Shown here: positions 23,955-33,085 of the stretch, in pieces | Numbering within the stretch: position 1 is the first letter of the stretch | How the letters are laid out: every line of letters begins with the position of its first letter | Origin: Anaerolineales bacterium | Lineage (GTDB): Bacteria > Chloroflexota > Anaerolineae > Anaerolineales > UBA11579 | Length of the DNA: 51,585 nucleotides | Reading direction: 5' to 3' | Assembly: GCA_024710875.1 (NCBI GenBank) | Contig: JANJTX010000013.1 | Span: forward strand, 1 to 51,585 | The notes under the pieces: generated by a model | Told to the model about the DNA's origin: nothing | Databases searched by the model: none | Seen by the model: the letters and a program-made list of their open reading frames with translations, nothing else | Position numbers and translations under genes: made by a program

Positions 23955-25922
23955 ATGCACGGTGGTGGCTGGTGGAGTTATGTAGCATTTGATGAAAGCA
24001 AGGGCAAGCCGCAGATTGACCGCGCCCTGTTGCGGCGGGTGATGGCCTATGCCCGCCCCTACCGCAAAGCGATTGCGGTAGTGTTGAGTTGTATTCTGGT
24101 GACTTCGGTAATTGAATTGATTCCGCCGCTGCTCTACCGCGACCTGTTTGATACCGTCATCCCCAACCGCGACTTCGCCCGCCTGAACTGGCTGGCGCTC
24201 GGCATGGTCGGCATCCCGATTGTGTCCAACCTGATTGGCGTTCTGGAACGCTACTACAGTGCCCGCACTGGTGAAGGCATCATCTTCGACCTGCGCAACG
24301 CCCTCTTTGACCACCTGCAACGCATGGGGCTGCGTTTTTTCACCCACACCCGGCGCGGCGAAATCATCTCGCGCCTGAACAATGACGTCGTCGGGGCACA
24401 GAGCGCCGTAACCGATACTGTCCCCAGCATCGTGACCAACACCGTCACGCTGCTCACCACCCTGGTGGTGATGCTCTCGCTGGAATGGCGGCTCACGCTG
24501 CTCTCGATTGCGATTCTGCCGGCCTTCATCCTGCCCGCCCGGCGGGTGGGGCGCATTCTGCGCGAGATTCGGCGCAAGGCGCTTGACCACAACACCGAGA
24601 TGAATAACATCGTCAGCGAAACCCTGACGATTAACGGCGCCCTGCTGGTCAAGACCTTTGGCCGCCACCGTTACGAGCAAACCCGTTACCGCAAGGCCAG
24701 CGGGGACGTGCGCGACATCGGTGTGCGGCGAGCAATGGTCGGCCGCTGGTTCTTTATGGGCCTCGGCATTGCCAGCACCATTGGCATGGCGCTTAACTAC
24801 TGGCTGGGCGGTTACTACACCCTCACGGGAGCCATCAGCCCGGGTACGATTGTGGCCTTTGTGGCTTACCTCTCGCGGCTCTACGGCCCGATTTCAGCCC
24901 TCACCAATGTGCAGGTCGAGTTCGTGACCTCGCTGGTCAGTTTCGAGCGCGTGTTTGAATACCTGGACCTGCCAGTGGAGGTCGAAGACCGGCCCGACGC
25001 GAAAACCCTGACCCAGGCGCGCGGCGAAATCCAGTTCGAGAATGTGTCGCTGGACTATTCAGCCGACAATGAACGGCTGGGCATCAAGGTCCACCGGCCG
25101 GTCGCGGGCGGCAACGGCGAACACGCGCCGGCCGTGGAAGAAGGCGAGGACGCTCTGCCGGCCTACATCCCCAGCCGGCGCTGGGCGGTGGAGGATGTGT
25201 CTTTCAGCATCCCGGCCGGCTCGCTGACCGCCCTTGTCGGTCCCAGCGGGGCGGGCAAGACCACCCTGACCTACCTGCTGCCGCGCCTGTACGACCCCAC
25301 CGCCGGGCGCATCCTGCTGGATGGCCACGACCTGCGCGACCTGACTCAGGAATCGCTGGCGCGCCAAATTGGCGTGGTAACCCAGGAGACCTACCTGTTC
25401 CATGACAGCATCCGCGCCAACCTGCTGTACGCCCGCCAGGACGCCAGCGAAGCCGAGCTGGTGGCAGCGGCCAAAGCCGCCAATATTTATGACTTCATCC
25501 GCAGCCTGCCAGATGGCTTTGATACGCGGGTCGGCGAGCGCGGCTACCGCCTTTCCGGCGGCGAGAAGCAGCGCCTGACGATTGCCCGCGTGGTGCTGAA
25601 GGACCCGCGCATCCTGATTCTGGATGAGGCCACCTCGCACCTGGACAGCCAGAGCGAGGCCCTGATTCAGGCCGCCCTCGAGCCGCTGATGGCCGGGCGC
25701 ACCAGCATTGTCATCGCCCACCGCCTTTCGACCATCCTGGCGGCGAACCAGATTCTGGTGATGCAAAATGGCCGCCTCGCCGAGCAGGGTAGCCACGCGG
25801 CCCTGTTGGCGAAGAACGGCCTGTACGCCCGCCTGTACGAAACCCAATTCCGCCCGCATCCCGAGGGCGCGGGCGGAATAATTGATCGCCGTGCGGAAAT
25901 GGGGAACTCAGACGCATCCTGA
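23955..25922 (+). CDS. ABC exporter half-transporter (membrane domain fused to ATPase)
   Basis: A 655-residue protein. Residues about 35-340 are a six-helix type-1 exporter domain (MsbA/MdlB-like). Residues about 360-620 are the ATPase: Walker A GPSGAGKT (near 431), signature RLSGGEKQRLTIARVV (near 533), Walker B ILILDEATSHLD (near 553) and IAHRLS. Between the first ATPase strand (VSLDYSADNERLG) and RRWAVEDVSFSI there is an unusual insertion of about 35 residues (about 370-408), acidic and Pro/Gly-rich. The start follows AAGGAG. As a half-transporter it should form a homodimer; the substrate (lipid, peptide or drug) is not evident. Confidence 0.92.
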   Translation: MHGGGWWSYVAFDESKGKPQIDRALLRRVMAYARPYRKAIAVVLSCILVTSVIELIPPLLYRDLFDTVIPNRDFARLNWLALGMVGIPIVSNLIGVLERYYSARTGEGIIFDLRNALFDHLQRMGLRFFTHTRRGEIISRLNNDVVGAQSAVTDTVPSIVTNTVTLLTTLVVMLSLEWRLTLLSIAILPAFILPARRVGRILREIRRKALDHNTEMNNIVSETLTINGALLVKTFGRHRYEQTRYRKASGDVRDIGVRRAMVGRWFFMGLGIASTIGMALNYWLGGYYTLTGAISPGTIVAFVAYLSRLYGPISALTNVQVEFVTSLVSFERVFEYLDLPVEVEDRPDAKTLTQARGEIQFENVSLDYSADNERLGIKVHRPVAGGNGEHAPAVEEGEDALPAYIPSRRWAVEDVSFSIPAGSLTALVGPSGAGKTTLTYLLPRLYDPTAGRILLDGHDLRDLTQESLARQIGVVTQETYLFHDSIRANLLYARQDASEAELVAAAKAANIYDFIRSLPDGFDTRVGERGYRLSGGEKQRLTIARVVLKDPRILILDEATSHLDSQSEALIQAALEPLMAGRTSIVIAHRLSTILAANQILVMQNGRLAEQGSHAALLAKNGLYARLYETQFRPHPEGAGGIIDRRAEMGNSDAS

Positions 25923-25939
25923 ACAGTCAGATGATTATC

Positions 25940-25967
25940 GTAGGGGCTCGGCATGCCTCGCCCCTAC
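25940..25967. repeat. GTAGGGGC-type palindrome
   Basis: GTAGGGG (25940-25946) and CCCCTAC (25961-25967) flank CTCGGCATGCCTCG, itself partly symmetric (GGCATGCC). Similar intergenic TAGGGGC...GCCCCTA elements are common in Chloroflexota and cyanobacteria as I recall. It lies between two convergent genes; the rest of 25923-26087 shows nothing convincing. Confidence 0.6.
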
Positions 25968-26087
25968 CCTGCCAATAACAAATCCACCCCGACCAACAAA
26001 AATTCCATGCGTTGTGCGTAGGAGTCGAGCTAAGCTCGCCCCAACCATTTATTGCTCTATCAGATAAATGGAAAAACGCGGTAACCC

Positions 26088-27020
26088 CTACCCGGCTTTC
26101 TTGAACCGCGGGTCCTTTTCCAGCGTCAGGCGCAGGCCGTCTTCCAGCGTGGTTTGGGCTTCAAAGGACAATTTTTTGCGCGCCTGGGTCAGGTCGGCGC
26201 ACATACGCGAAACCCCCGTATCATTGCGGGGGGCGAAGATGACCTCGCCCTGGCTGCCCACCAGCGCAAGTATTGTTTCGGCGACTGTGCGGACGGGCAT
26301 CTCCTGCCCGCTGCCCACATTAATCACCTGCTGGTTGAGGTCGGGCGCGGTAGCGGCCGCCACCATCGCCCGTACGACATCCTTGACATACACGAAATCG
26401 CGGGTCTGGTTGCCATCCCCATGCACCACCAGCGAGCCGCCCCGCAACGCCTGGCGAATGAAGTTGGGGATGACCGGCGGGTGCGAGGCCGGCAGGTGCT
26501 GGCCGGGGCCGTAGGCGTTAAACACCCGCAGGCTCACGGTTTCAATACCCCACAGCGCCCCAATGGTGCGGACATAATACTCACTGGCGAGCTTGCTAAC
26601 GGCATACGGGCTGCGCGGGTTGGGCACATTGTCTTCGCGCAGCGGCTGTTCGCCCTGGTCGCCATACACCGCACCGGACGAGATGAACACCACCCGCCCC
26701 ACGCCGACATCGCGCATGGCTTCCATCAGGCTCACCGTGCCGCCCACATTCACATTATTGTACTGGCTGGGGTACAGCAGCGACTCGGAGACCGAGACCC
26801 GCGCCGCCAGATGGTAAACGCAATCAATGTCCTGTAACAGCGTCCATAGTTTGGGGCGGTCATTGACATCTCCGCGCGTGAAATGCACGTCCTCCACCAG
26901 CGCCTGGGGCGACCCGGACGAGAAGTCGTCCAGACCGCGCACATGGTGGCCTTCGCGCGCCAACTGGTTGGCGAGGGCCGCGCCCAGAAAGCCGGCTGCG
27001 CCGGTGATGAGGAAATTCAA
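26088..27020 (-). CDS. NAD-dependent sugar epimerase/dehydratase (UDP-glucose 4-epimerase-like SDR)
   Basis: A 310-residue extended SDR. The NAD-binding motif GAAGFLG is at residues 7-13, the catalytic SSGAVYG and YAVSK pair near 114 and 138, and NAYGPGQ and TRDFVYVKDVV segments follow, all typical of GalE/WbpP-like nucleotide-sugar enzymes. It supplies a nucleotide sugar to the surface glycan encoded just upstream. The start is TTG at 27020, with GGGGAGG four bases before it. It is separated from the glycan operon by its own extended -10 promoter, so it may be expressed independently. The exact substrate is uncertain. Confidence 0.9.
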   Translation of the reverse strand: MNFLITGAAGFLGAALANQLAREGHHVRGLDDFSSGSPQALVEDVHFTRGDVNDRPKLWTLLQDIDCVYHLAARVSVSESLLYPSQYNNVNVGGTVSLMEAMRDVGVGRVVFISSGAVYGDQGEQPLREDNVPNPRSPYAVSKLASEYYVRTIGALWGIETVSLRVFNAYGPGQHLPASHPPVIPNFIRQALRGGSLVVHGDGNQTRDFVYVKDVVRAMVAAATAPDLNQQVINVGSGQEMPVRTVAETILALVGSQGEVIFAPRNDTGVSRMCADLTQARKKLSFEAQTTLEDGLRLTLEKDPRFKKAG

Positions 27021-27091
27021 CGCGCCTCCCCGGCGAGGGGAAATGGGTTTGGCAGGGAGGGATAAGGTGACCGGGTCATTTTGTGGGCGGG

Positions 27092-27100
27092 ATTATAGCA
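27092..27100 (-). promoter_or_regulatory. Extended -10 promoter of the epimerase gene
   Basis: On the minus strand the sequence TGCTATAAT gives a TGn-extended consensus -10 (TATAAT at 27092-27097). A weak TGAAAC -35 lies about 18 bases upstream. Predicted leader about 65 bases. Confidence 0.55.
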
Positions 27101-27118
27101 TGCGGGCTGGGCCGGGTT

Positions 27119-29158
27119 TCAGGGCAGGAATTCAAAGGTGTAGGCGGCCGGCTGGCGGGTGAAGCGAGTGGTGCCCATGATTACAAGGGTAACTTCCTGC
27201 ACCGGGCCGCCGATCTCCAGTTCCAGTTCAAGGATATTCTCGGCGCCCAGGGTGAGGTATTCCACCGAGGTGGTTGCGCCCTGGGTGATGAGGGCCAGGT
27301 TGAAGGTCTGGGGGAGGAGGTTGGTGACGCGTACAAAGCCTGCGCCCTCCCAACCGCCGTCATCGGTTTCGAAATCCTCGGTGTAGCCAATGGCGGGGAT
27401 GGCAAGGTCATCGAGCAGCAGACCCTCGCCATTGACGGCGGCATCGGTGATGTATTCAAAACGCAGGAGGACCTCCTGCCCGGCGTAATCACTCAAGTCC
27501 ACGCTGTCTTGAATCCAGCCACTGGACACGCCATTGTAGCCCCAGCCGTAAGAGTTACCGGAGGGGTCTTCGCCGGTGCCGGAGGGGGTGACGAGGATTT
27601 GCCAGGTCGCGCCGCCATCGGTGGAGGCCATGAGGTAGAGGTAGTCATAGTCGGCTTCGATGTCGTACCACAGCCAGTAGGAAAACTCCAGCGGGCCGCT
27701 GACGCCGGTAAAGTCAAAGGCCCGGGTGAGGGTCATATCGGATTCGTCGCCCTTGTTGGACCAGAAGGCGAAATCGCCGGAGTGGGCGCTCTGGGGCAGG
27801 AGGGTGGTGAGTTGAGCGCCTTCGAGGCGGAGGGTGTGCTGGCCGGGGCACTGAATGGTGATGTAGTCGGTGCCGTACTGGTACACAGCCCGGGACTGGA
27901 GTTCGCCGGGGGCGCAGTCGGTGCGGGTTTCGGTGGCGCTGGCGCGCGGTGCGCCAGGATAGTCCGGATAGTGGAAGCGGCCATCGCCGACGCTGGTGTC
28001 CTGCAGAAAATTGGTGACGGCCCAGTCCAGCACGAGAGCATCGGCAGTAACGGGTGCGCCGCTGGCGGGGTCAATGAAGCCGAGTTCGGCCAGGACGCGG
28101 TCCACGCTTTCCAGGCCGTTTTCCGGGTGGGCGACGAGGGCCTGGGTGGCCTCGCTGCCAAAGCGGCCGAGGTAGTAGGTGACAAACAGGAATGAACTGC
28201 CATAGTAGGAGGCGGTGTCGCCATCATTCGGCCAGTCGTTAAGCGCCTGGTCGGGGTTGCGGATGAAGAGGCGGTCGAAGCCGCCGGGGCTGTAGCCGTT
28301 GAGCAGGGCCGAGAGTTCGGAGAAGCCTTCATTAAGCCAGGAGGTCTCGTTGCGGTCGCGATACCAGTGGATCATGTGCTGAAATTCATGCGCGAGGACA
28401 CCGGCGGTGTAAGTGTCATTGAGGGGGGTGTTATCAGCGTTGATGACGAACATCTCATGGGCATTGCTGTACTTGGAAGCCAGCGGGTGAACAGAGTCCG
28501 AGGAGGAAAAGTAGCCGGCGGTGGAGAAGCCTACGCCGCCGGTGTACAGGATGTAGACGCGCGGGTCTTCATCAATGCCGGGCGACCATTCGCTGCCAAA
28601 GAACTCGCGGGTGGTGGGGTAGATGTGGCTATCAAAGGTCTCGGCGAGGTTGCGCAGGTCGGTTTCACTGTAGCGCACGCCGTTTTGGATCCAGAAGTAG
28701 GAGTGGGCAGTGACGTAGCGCAGGGTGGCGGTTACCTGAAAGGCCTGGTTGGAGGAGGTGTCAATAACCCAGAACTGCTTTTGGGCGCCGACCGAGTAGG
28801 GGGCATTCGGGTCGGGGTAGGTGGCGGGGATGTCCGCAATGCCGAGCAGGCGACGGGCGAGGTCGGCGGGGTCATTGATGGGGACTTCGGCGGCGACCAG
28901 GCGGGCGAGGTTGGCGTGGGCGAGTTCCAGCGCGCCTTCGGGCGGGACCTCGTTGGTGGGGGTGGTCGGGCTCAGGAGGCTTTCTGCCGTAGGCGCGCCG
29001 ACCGGGCTGGGCGTGTTGGCGCCGGGCGAGCCATCGGCGGGTAGAAGCAGCCAGCCGGTAAAGGCGCCAAAGCCAAGCGCTGCAAAACAGCACAGGCTGA
29101 TAAGTAAAAGTGAGCCGATGATGAGGCCAAACCAGAGCGAGCGGCTGCGAGTGTTCAT
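27119..29158 (-). CDS. Membrane-anchored M6-like (immune inhibitor A type) metalloprotease
   Basis: A 679-residue protein with an N-terminal membrane anchor (about residues 8-40) and a Pro/Thr-rich stalk (44-72). The zinc site is HEFQH at 257-261 followed by Glu277 in WLNEGFSEL, as in gluzincin/M6-type proteases. The C-terminal third (about 460-679: FSYWLWYDIEADYDYLYL, then GWGYNGVSSGWIQDSVDLS and YTEDFETDDGGWEG) is beta-rich and resembles the immune inhibitor A jelly-roll region. It likely acts outside the cell. Its ATG overlaps the stop of the O-antigen ligase gene by four bases, so it belongs to the glycan operon, an unusual place for a protease. Confidence 0.87.
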   Translation of the reverse strand: MNTRSRSLWFGLIIGSLLLISLCCFAALGFGAFTGWLLLPADGSPGANTPSPVGAPTAESLLSPTTPTNEVPPEGALELAHANLARLVAAEVPINDPADLARRLLGIADIPATYPDPNAPYSVGAQKQFWVIDTSSNQAFQVTATLRYVTAHSYFWIQNGVRYSETDLRNLAETFDSHIYPTTREFFGSEWSPGIDEDPRVYILYTGGVGFSTAGYFSSSDSVHPLASKYSNAHEMFVINADNTPLNDTYTAGVLAHEFQHMIHWYRDRNETSWLNEGFSELSALLNGYSPGGFDRLFIRNPDQALNDWPNDGDTASYYGSSFLFVTYYLGRFGSEATQALVAHPENGLESVDRVLAELGFIDPASGAPVTADALVLDWAVTNFLQDTSVGDGRFHYPDYPGAPRASATETRTDCAPGELQSRAVYQYGTDYITIQCPGQHTLRLEGAQLTTLLPQSAHSGDFAFWSNKGDESDMTLTRAFDFTGVSGPLEFSYWLWYDIEADYDYLYLMASTDGGATWQILVTPSGTGEDPSGNSYGWGYNGVSSGWIQDSVDLSDYAGQEVLLRFEYITDAAVNGEGLLLDDLAIPAIGYTEDFETDDGGWEGAGFVRVTNLLPQTFNLALITQGATTSVEYLTLGAENILELELEIGGPVQEVTLVIMGTTRFTRQPAAYTFEFLP

Positions 29159-30612
29159 TCAGAGATCCTTGGGGTGAGGAAACGGCTGGCCTGCCCCAGC
29201 AACAGACCGAGCGAAATCCACATGATGGGGAAGGTGAGTGAGTCCTGGGTGGCATTGCGGAGCATGAGCGCCAGCCAGAAGAACAACCCGGCGGTGCCGA
29301 GGAAGCGGGCGGCGGCTTGCGGGTGGCGCAGCAGGCGGCGCATTTCGGCCAGGGCAGCCAGCATAAAGGCCAGCCACAGCCACAGGCCGGGCAGGCCGGT
29401 TTCGGCCAGGAGGCGGGCGTACATGTTTTTGGGGTTGGGGATAATCTGCGAATCGGGGCTGACCAGGCGGGCGACTTCCTGCACATTGGTCATGGCCCAG
29501 TCCGGGTAGTGTTGCAGCAGGTAGAGTCCGCTGGCGCCGAGGCCAACGCCGGTGAGCGGGTGGTCAGCATACGTCTCGTAGGCCGCTACGGCCGCCGCCA
29601 GGCGCGGCCCGGCGCTGATGTTGACGATGTACTGCTCCAGCGAGAGTTCGGGGTTAATCTGCACCAACCGGGTGATGTAGCGGTTCTGGCTCAACCACCA
29701 GCCGGCAACCAGCAGGGCGGCCGCCAGGCCAATGGCCGCGCCCACCCGCCACAGGCGCGCCCCGCCCTCGCCGCGGAAGGGCGCCCGCCACCAAGCCCAC
29801 AGCCGCCGGAAAGCCGGCCCCCCGGTAAGCAGCAGGCCCAGCCCGAGCGCCAGCAGGCCATTGAGCAGGCCGCTGCGCGAATAGCTCAACAGCACCAGTG
29901 CCAGGCCACCCGCCAGCAGCAGCGGCTCCAGCCACGCCCAGCGGGTGGCGGGTTGGCGGCGCAAGATGGCCGCTACCAGCCACGGCATATACAGTAACAC
30001 AATCTGGTCCGCCAGCCACGAGGGTTCATAGGCGAAGCCAGAAATGCGGTTTTCCAGCAGGCGGCGCAGCGAGAAGGATAGTTGCACATCTTCCACCCAG
30101 CCACGCGGAATAAATGAAGTGTGGAGGGCGATTGCCTGTATCAGGCCCCACAGGATGGTTGCCGCCAACCCGGCGTACAGCCAGCGCAGGCTGGGGCGCA
30201 AATCGGATGAGGATTGCCCGGCCAGCCAGGCGGCAGCCAGAAAGGACAGCCCCATCCCCAACGAGACCCAGGCCCGCAGGCTGCGGTCAAAAAAACTGGC
30301 GTTGCGGAAATCCAGCGGAGCATACAGCCAGGCCACCAGCGTACCGGCCAGCGCCACCAGCAGGAAAACCAGCAACGGGGTGAAGGCCGGCGGCAGGCGC
30401 AACGCCCCGCGCCGCCACGCCAGCCCGAAGGCCAGCGGCAGAAACAAGGCCAGCGGATACAACGAAAGCGGCTGGAGGGTGGTATGACCGAGCACATCCG
30501 GGAAATAGCGGAAGGATGTAACCGGCAGAGCCAGCAGGGTCAGCCCCCAGAGCAGGTCAGCCAGCCGTTGCAGGCGGTCTTCAGCCAACAATTTATTCAC
30601 GCCGCGCCCCAA
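29155..30612 (-). CDS. O-antigen ligase/polymerase family membrane protein
   Basis: A 485-residue, strongly hydrophobic protein with about 10-12 membrane helices and one large outer loop (about residues 320-390) containing GPRLAAAVAAYETYADHPLTGVGLGASGLYLL, the pattern of the Wzy_C/O-antigen ligase family. It would polymerise or ligate the surface polysaccharide on the outer face of the membrane. The start is ambiguous: TTG at 30612 or GTG at 30600, both overlapping the Wzz-like gene. It sits between the chain-length gene and the metalloprotease. Confidence 0.88.
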   Translation of the reverse strand: MGRGVNKLLAEDRLQRLADLLWGLTLLALPVTSFRYFPDVLGHTTLQPLSLYPLALFLPLAFGLAWRRGALRLPPAFTPLLVFLLVALAGTLVAWLYAPLDFRNASFFDRSLRAWVSLGMGLSFLAAAWLAGQSSSDLRPSLRWLYAGLAATILWGLIQAIALHTSFIPRGWVEDVQLSFSLRRLLENRISGFAYEPSWLADQIVLLYMPWLVAAILRRQPATRWAWLEPLLLAGGLALVLLSYSRSGLLNGLLALGLGLLLTGGPAFRRLWAWWRAPFRGEGGARLWRVGAAIGLAAALLVAGWWLSQNRYITRLVQINPELSLEQYIVNISAGPRLAAAVAAYETYADHPLTGVGLGASGLYLLQHYPDWAMTNVQEVARLVSPDSQIIPNPKNMYARLLAETGLPGLWLWLAFMLAALAEMRRLLRHPQAAARFLGTAGLFFWLALMLRNATQDSLTFPIMWISLGLLLGQASRFLTPRISE

Positions 30613-31348
30613 AGGAGAAGAACAGAGCCGCGGCCGCCAGCAGCAACGCCCCGGCCAGCGAACCGGCCAGCAGGTAGCCGCCGAGGCGGGCGGTGGGTTG
30701 GGGGTTCAGGGCTTCGGCTCGGGTCACTTCGAGATTCAGGTAAGGCGAGAGGCCCTGGGCGGCTTCGAGGGCCGCCCCGAGTTCGGCGCCCAGGCGTTCC
30801 AGGGTTTCGGCATCCAGCGCTTCACCCGCAATATAGGCGGCATTCACGCCGGCGCGCAGTTCTTCCACGCGCGGGTCCCAGCCCACCCGGGCGCGGGCTT
30901 CCAGCACGAAGGCTTCGGCCCAGGCGGCCGCCAGCGCCGCGGCGCGTTCGCCATCCCGGTCTTCGGCCCAGAAGCGCCACTCGCCGTCCTGCGGCTGGCT
31001 GAGCAGCAGCGTACCGCTTCTCAGTTCGGTTACATCTGTATCCGGCACGGCGGCGGCCACGCGTTGCAGGACGGCATCCGACCAGGCCACCGCCACCAGT
31101 TTGCGGGTTTCGCGTTCCAAAAAGTGGAACAGTCGCCGCTCCGGGAAGTACACCCAGGCTTCTTCGATGTTATGGTCCACCACCACGTTGGCCTGCGCCC
31201 GCAGCGGCGGCGGGAAAGCGGCGTACGCGCCCCAGCCCAGCAGCGCGCCCAGCAGGGCGCCGGCCAGCCACAAGCGCCAGGCAGCGAAGATATTGCCAAG
31301 CGGGTCCGGCCCTTCGGGGGCGGTGAGAAAATCAAAGAATCGTTTCAT
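30593..31348 (-). CDS. Wzz-like chain-length determinant / polysaccharide co-polymerase
   Basis: A 251-residue protein with one membrane helix near each end (about 25-48 and 223-245) and an extracytoplasmic, alpha-helical middle rich in Ala, Glu and Arg. This layout is that of Wzz/PCP proteins; the middle is shorter than average and there is no cytoplasmic tyrosine-kinase domain. It starts three bases after the GT2 stop and overlaps the ligase/polymerase gene, its expected partner. Confidence 0.8.
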   Translation of the reverse strand: MKRFFDFLTAPEGPDPLGNIFAAWRLWLAGALLGALLGWGAYAAFPPPLRAQANVVVDHNIEEAWVYFPERRLFHFLERETRKLVAVAWSDAVLQRVAAAVPDTDVTELRSGTLLLSQPQDGEWRFWAEDRDGERAAALAAAWAEAFVLEARARVGWDPRVEELRAGVNAAYIAGEALDAETLERLGAELGAALEAAQGLSPYLNLEVTRAEALNPQPTARLGGYLLAGSLAGALLLAAAALFFSFGARRE

Positions 31349-31351
31349 CGG

Positions 31352-32134
31352 TCACTCTTTCGCGGCCTGCCGCACCCGCCCGCGGCGGCGGGCGGTTACC
31401 AGCGGGGCCAGAATACGGCGCAGGTGGTATTTGAACACAATCGGGGCCAGCGGGCTGCCGCCATCGCGCCGGTGCACTTTCAGCATTTCGGGCCAGGCGC
31501 TATCGGCCACCATCGTCTTGCTGTCGCCGTGCAGGCGAAAGTTGGCCCAGTGGCGGGGATGGTAACGCAGTTCGGAGACCCGCGCCAGCCGCACCCATAA
31601 ATCATAATCCATGGCGAAGTAAAACTCAGGGTCGAGCGGCCCGACCTGCCGCCACAGGCTGGCACGCCAAAAGGCCGCCTGCTGCGGGATGTGGACATAG
31701 CCGCGCCGCAGGCGGGCGTAGTCGGTCTGGGCGGCGGGGAAGCGGCCGAGGCGCTGGCCGTGCTCGTCGATGAAGTCGGCATCCCCATACACCAGCCCGA
31801 TCTCGGGGTGTGCTTGCAGAAAGGCCACCGCTTCGGCCACTGCTTCAGGTTCGTAGGTGTCATCGGAGTTGAGCCACGCGAGGATTTCGCCGTTGGCGCG
31901 GGCAAAGCCCTTGTTGATGGCATCTGTCTGGCCGCGGTCTTTTTCACTGGCCCAGTGGGCGAGGCGCGGGGCGTAGCGTTCCAGAATCGCCGGGCTGTCA
32001 TCCGTTGAGCCGCCATCCATCACAATATATTCGATATTCGGGTAGGTCTGGGCCAGCACCGAATCGAGGGTAGCGGGCAGAAAGCGGGCCTGATTGTACG
32101 AAGGTGTAACAATGGTAACCAGCGGCTGATTCAT
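31352..32134 (-). CDS. Family 2 glycosyltransferase
   Basis: A 260-residue cytoplasmic GT-A glycosyltransferase. Motifs include VTIVTPSYNQARFLP at residues 6-20, IEYIVMDGGSTDDS (about 37-50) and the metal-binding WLNSDDTYEPEAV (about 85-97), with an ED-type acceptor segment later. It adds a sugar to the lipid-linked or capsule chain. The start at 32134 is used because the longer in-frame version (to 32179) runs into the sulfotransferase gene, whose stop is four bases upstream. Confidence 0.93.
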   Translation of the reverse strand: MNQPLVTIVTPSYNQARFLPATLDSVLAQTYPNIEYIVMDGGSTDDSPAILERYAPRLAHWASEKDRGQTDAINKGFARANGEILAWLNSDDTYEPEAVAEAVAFLQAHPEIGLVYGDADFIDEHGQRLGRFPAAQTDYARLRRGYVHIPQQAAFWRASLWRQVGPLDPEFYFAMDYDLWVRLARVSELRYHPRHWANFRLHGDSKTMVADSAWPEMLKVHRRDGGSPLAPIVFKYHLRRILAPLVTARRRGRVRQAAKE

Positions 32135-32138
32135 GGCG

Positions 32139-33062
32139 TCAGTCCCAGTCTTCGGCGGTATAGAAATATCCGGCCACATCCGCGGTCAGGTCGCGCACCC
32201 GCTGGATTTCATCGGCGGTCAGGCGTTTCTGCCAGTTCTTGAGGTTGGCGCGGCTGTCCAGCTTGACGTTGTAGATGTTCTGGCGCGAGACTTCGCTGGG
32301 GTTCTCGGCCCGGCTGGCGGCCTCCACCTGGCGCGCCACCCGTTCGCTAAATGGCAGGCCGAGCTGCGCATACAGCGCTCCGAAGCCAGCCTGCGGGTCG
32401 CGCGAGAGGTCTTCATGCCGCACGGCGATGAACTCCGGCCGCGGCTGGCGAACGCGGTGAAAGACATCATAGAGCATGCGCCAGAGCAGGCAGGCACGGG
32501 CGAGGGTGTCGGTGGAGGTGCGGGCAGCCTGCATCTCGGCCCGGTAGGGTTCCAGCCAGTCGCGCAGCAACAGGGGCTGGTCGAGCAGGTCATTGAAATT
32601 GAACGACCACTCCAGGCGTTTGAGGCTGCTGGCAAAGGCGGCCGGGTGACGGATGGCGAGCACCACGCGACAACCGAGCCGGTCAGCGAACCACGGGGTG
32701 GAGAAGGCGGCAAACGGGTCTTTGAGCAGGGCGGCCTGCCCGCCCAGCCGGCCGCGCGTAAAGATGAAGGCATCCCGTCCCATCCGGCCAATATCTTTCA
32801 GCGAGCGCAGGCTGGCCAATTCGCGCCCCAACCCGTAGCGCAGGGCGAGGGTGTCCTGAAAGGTGGGTAGATACTCGGCTTCGTTTTCTTCGCAGACATA
32901 GGTGTACCAGCGGCGCACCGGCGCGGCCAGCACCCCCGGCCGATGGTGGACGTTAAGCGGCTCGCTGACGTAGGCATGCTGCCCGGCAACGACCAGCATT
33001 TTGCCAATCCAGGTCGTGCCGGAGCGGTGGCTGCCAGTAACTAGAATGGGAGCGTGAGTCAT
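32139..33062 (-). CDS. Sulfotransferase family protein
   Basis: A 307-residue protein with the PAPS-binding loop GSHRSGTTWIGKML (residues 10-23) and a second phosphate-binding segment near RHPAAFASSLKRLEW (about 138-152). A C-terminal sulfotransferase pattern (KLDSRANLKNWQKRLTADEIQRV, about 262-284) is also present. It probably transfers sulfate to a sugar of the surface glycan, using PAPS. It lies 23 bases after neuC and 4 before the glycosyltransferase. Confidence 0.9.
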   Translation of the reverse strand: MTHAPILVTGSHRSGTTWIGKMLVVAGQHAYVSEPLNVHHRPGVLAAPVRRWYTYVCEENEAEYLPTFQDTLALRYGLGRELASLRSLKDIGRMGRDAFIFTRGRLGGQAALLKDPFAAFSTPWFADRLGCRVVLAIRHPAAFASSLKRLEWSFNFNDLLDQPLLLRDWLEPYRAEMQAARTSTDTLARACLLWRMLYDVFHRVRQPRPEFIAVRHEDLSRDPQAGFGALYAQLGLPFSERVARQVEAASRAENPSEVSRQNIYNVKLDSRANLKNWQKRLTADEIQRVRDLTADVAGYFYTAEDWD

Positions 33063-33085
33063 AGAGGCGGCGCGACCGACCGGGT

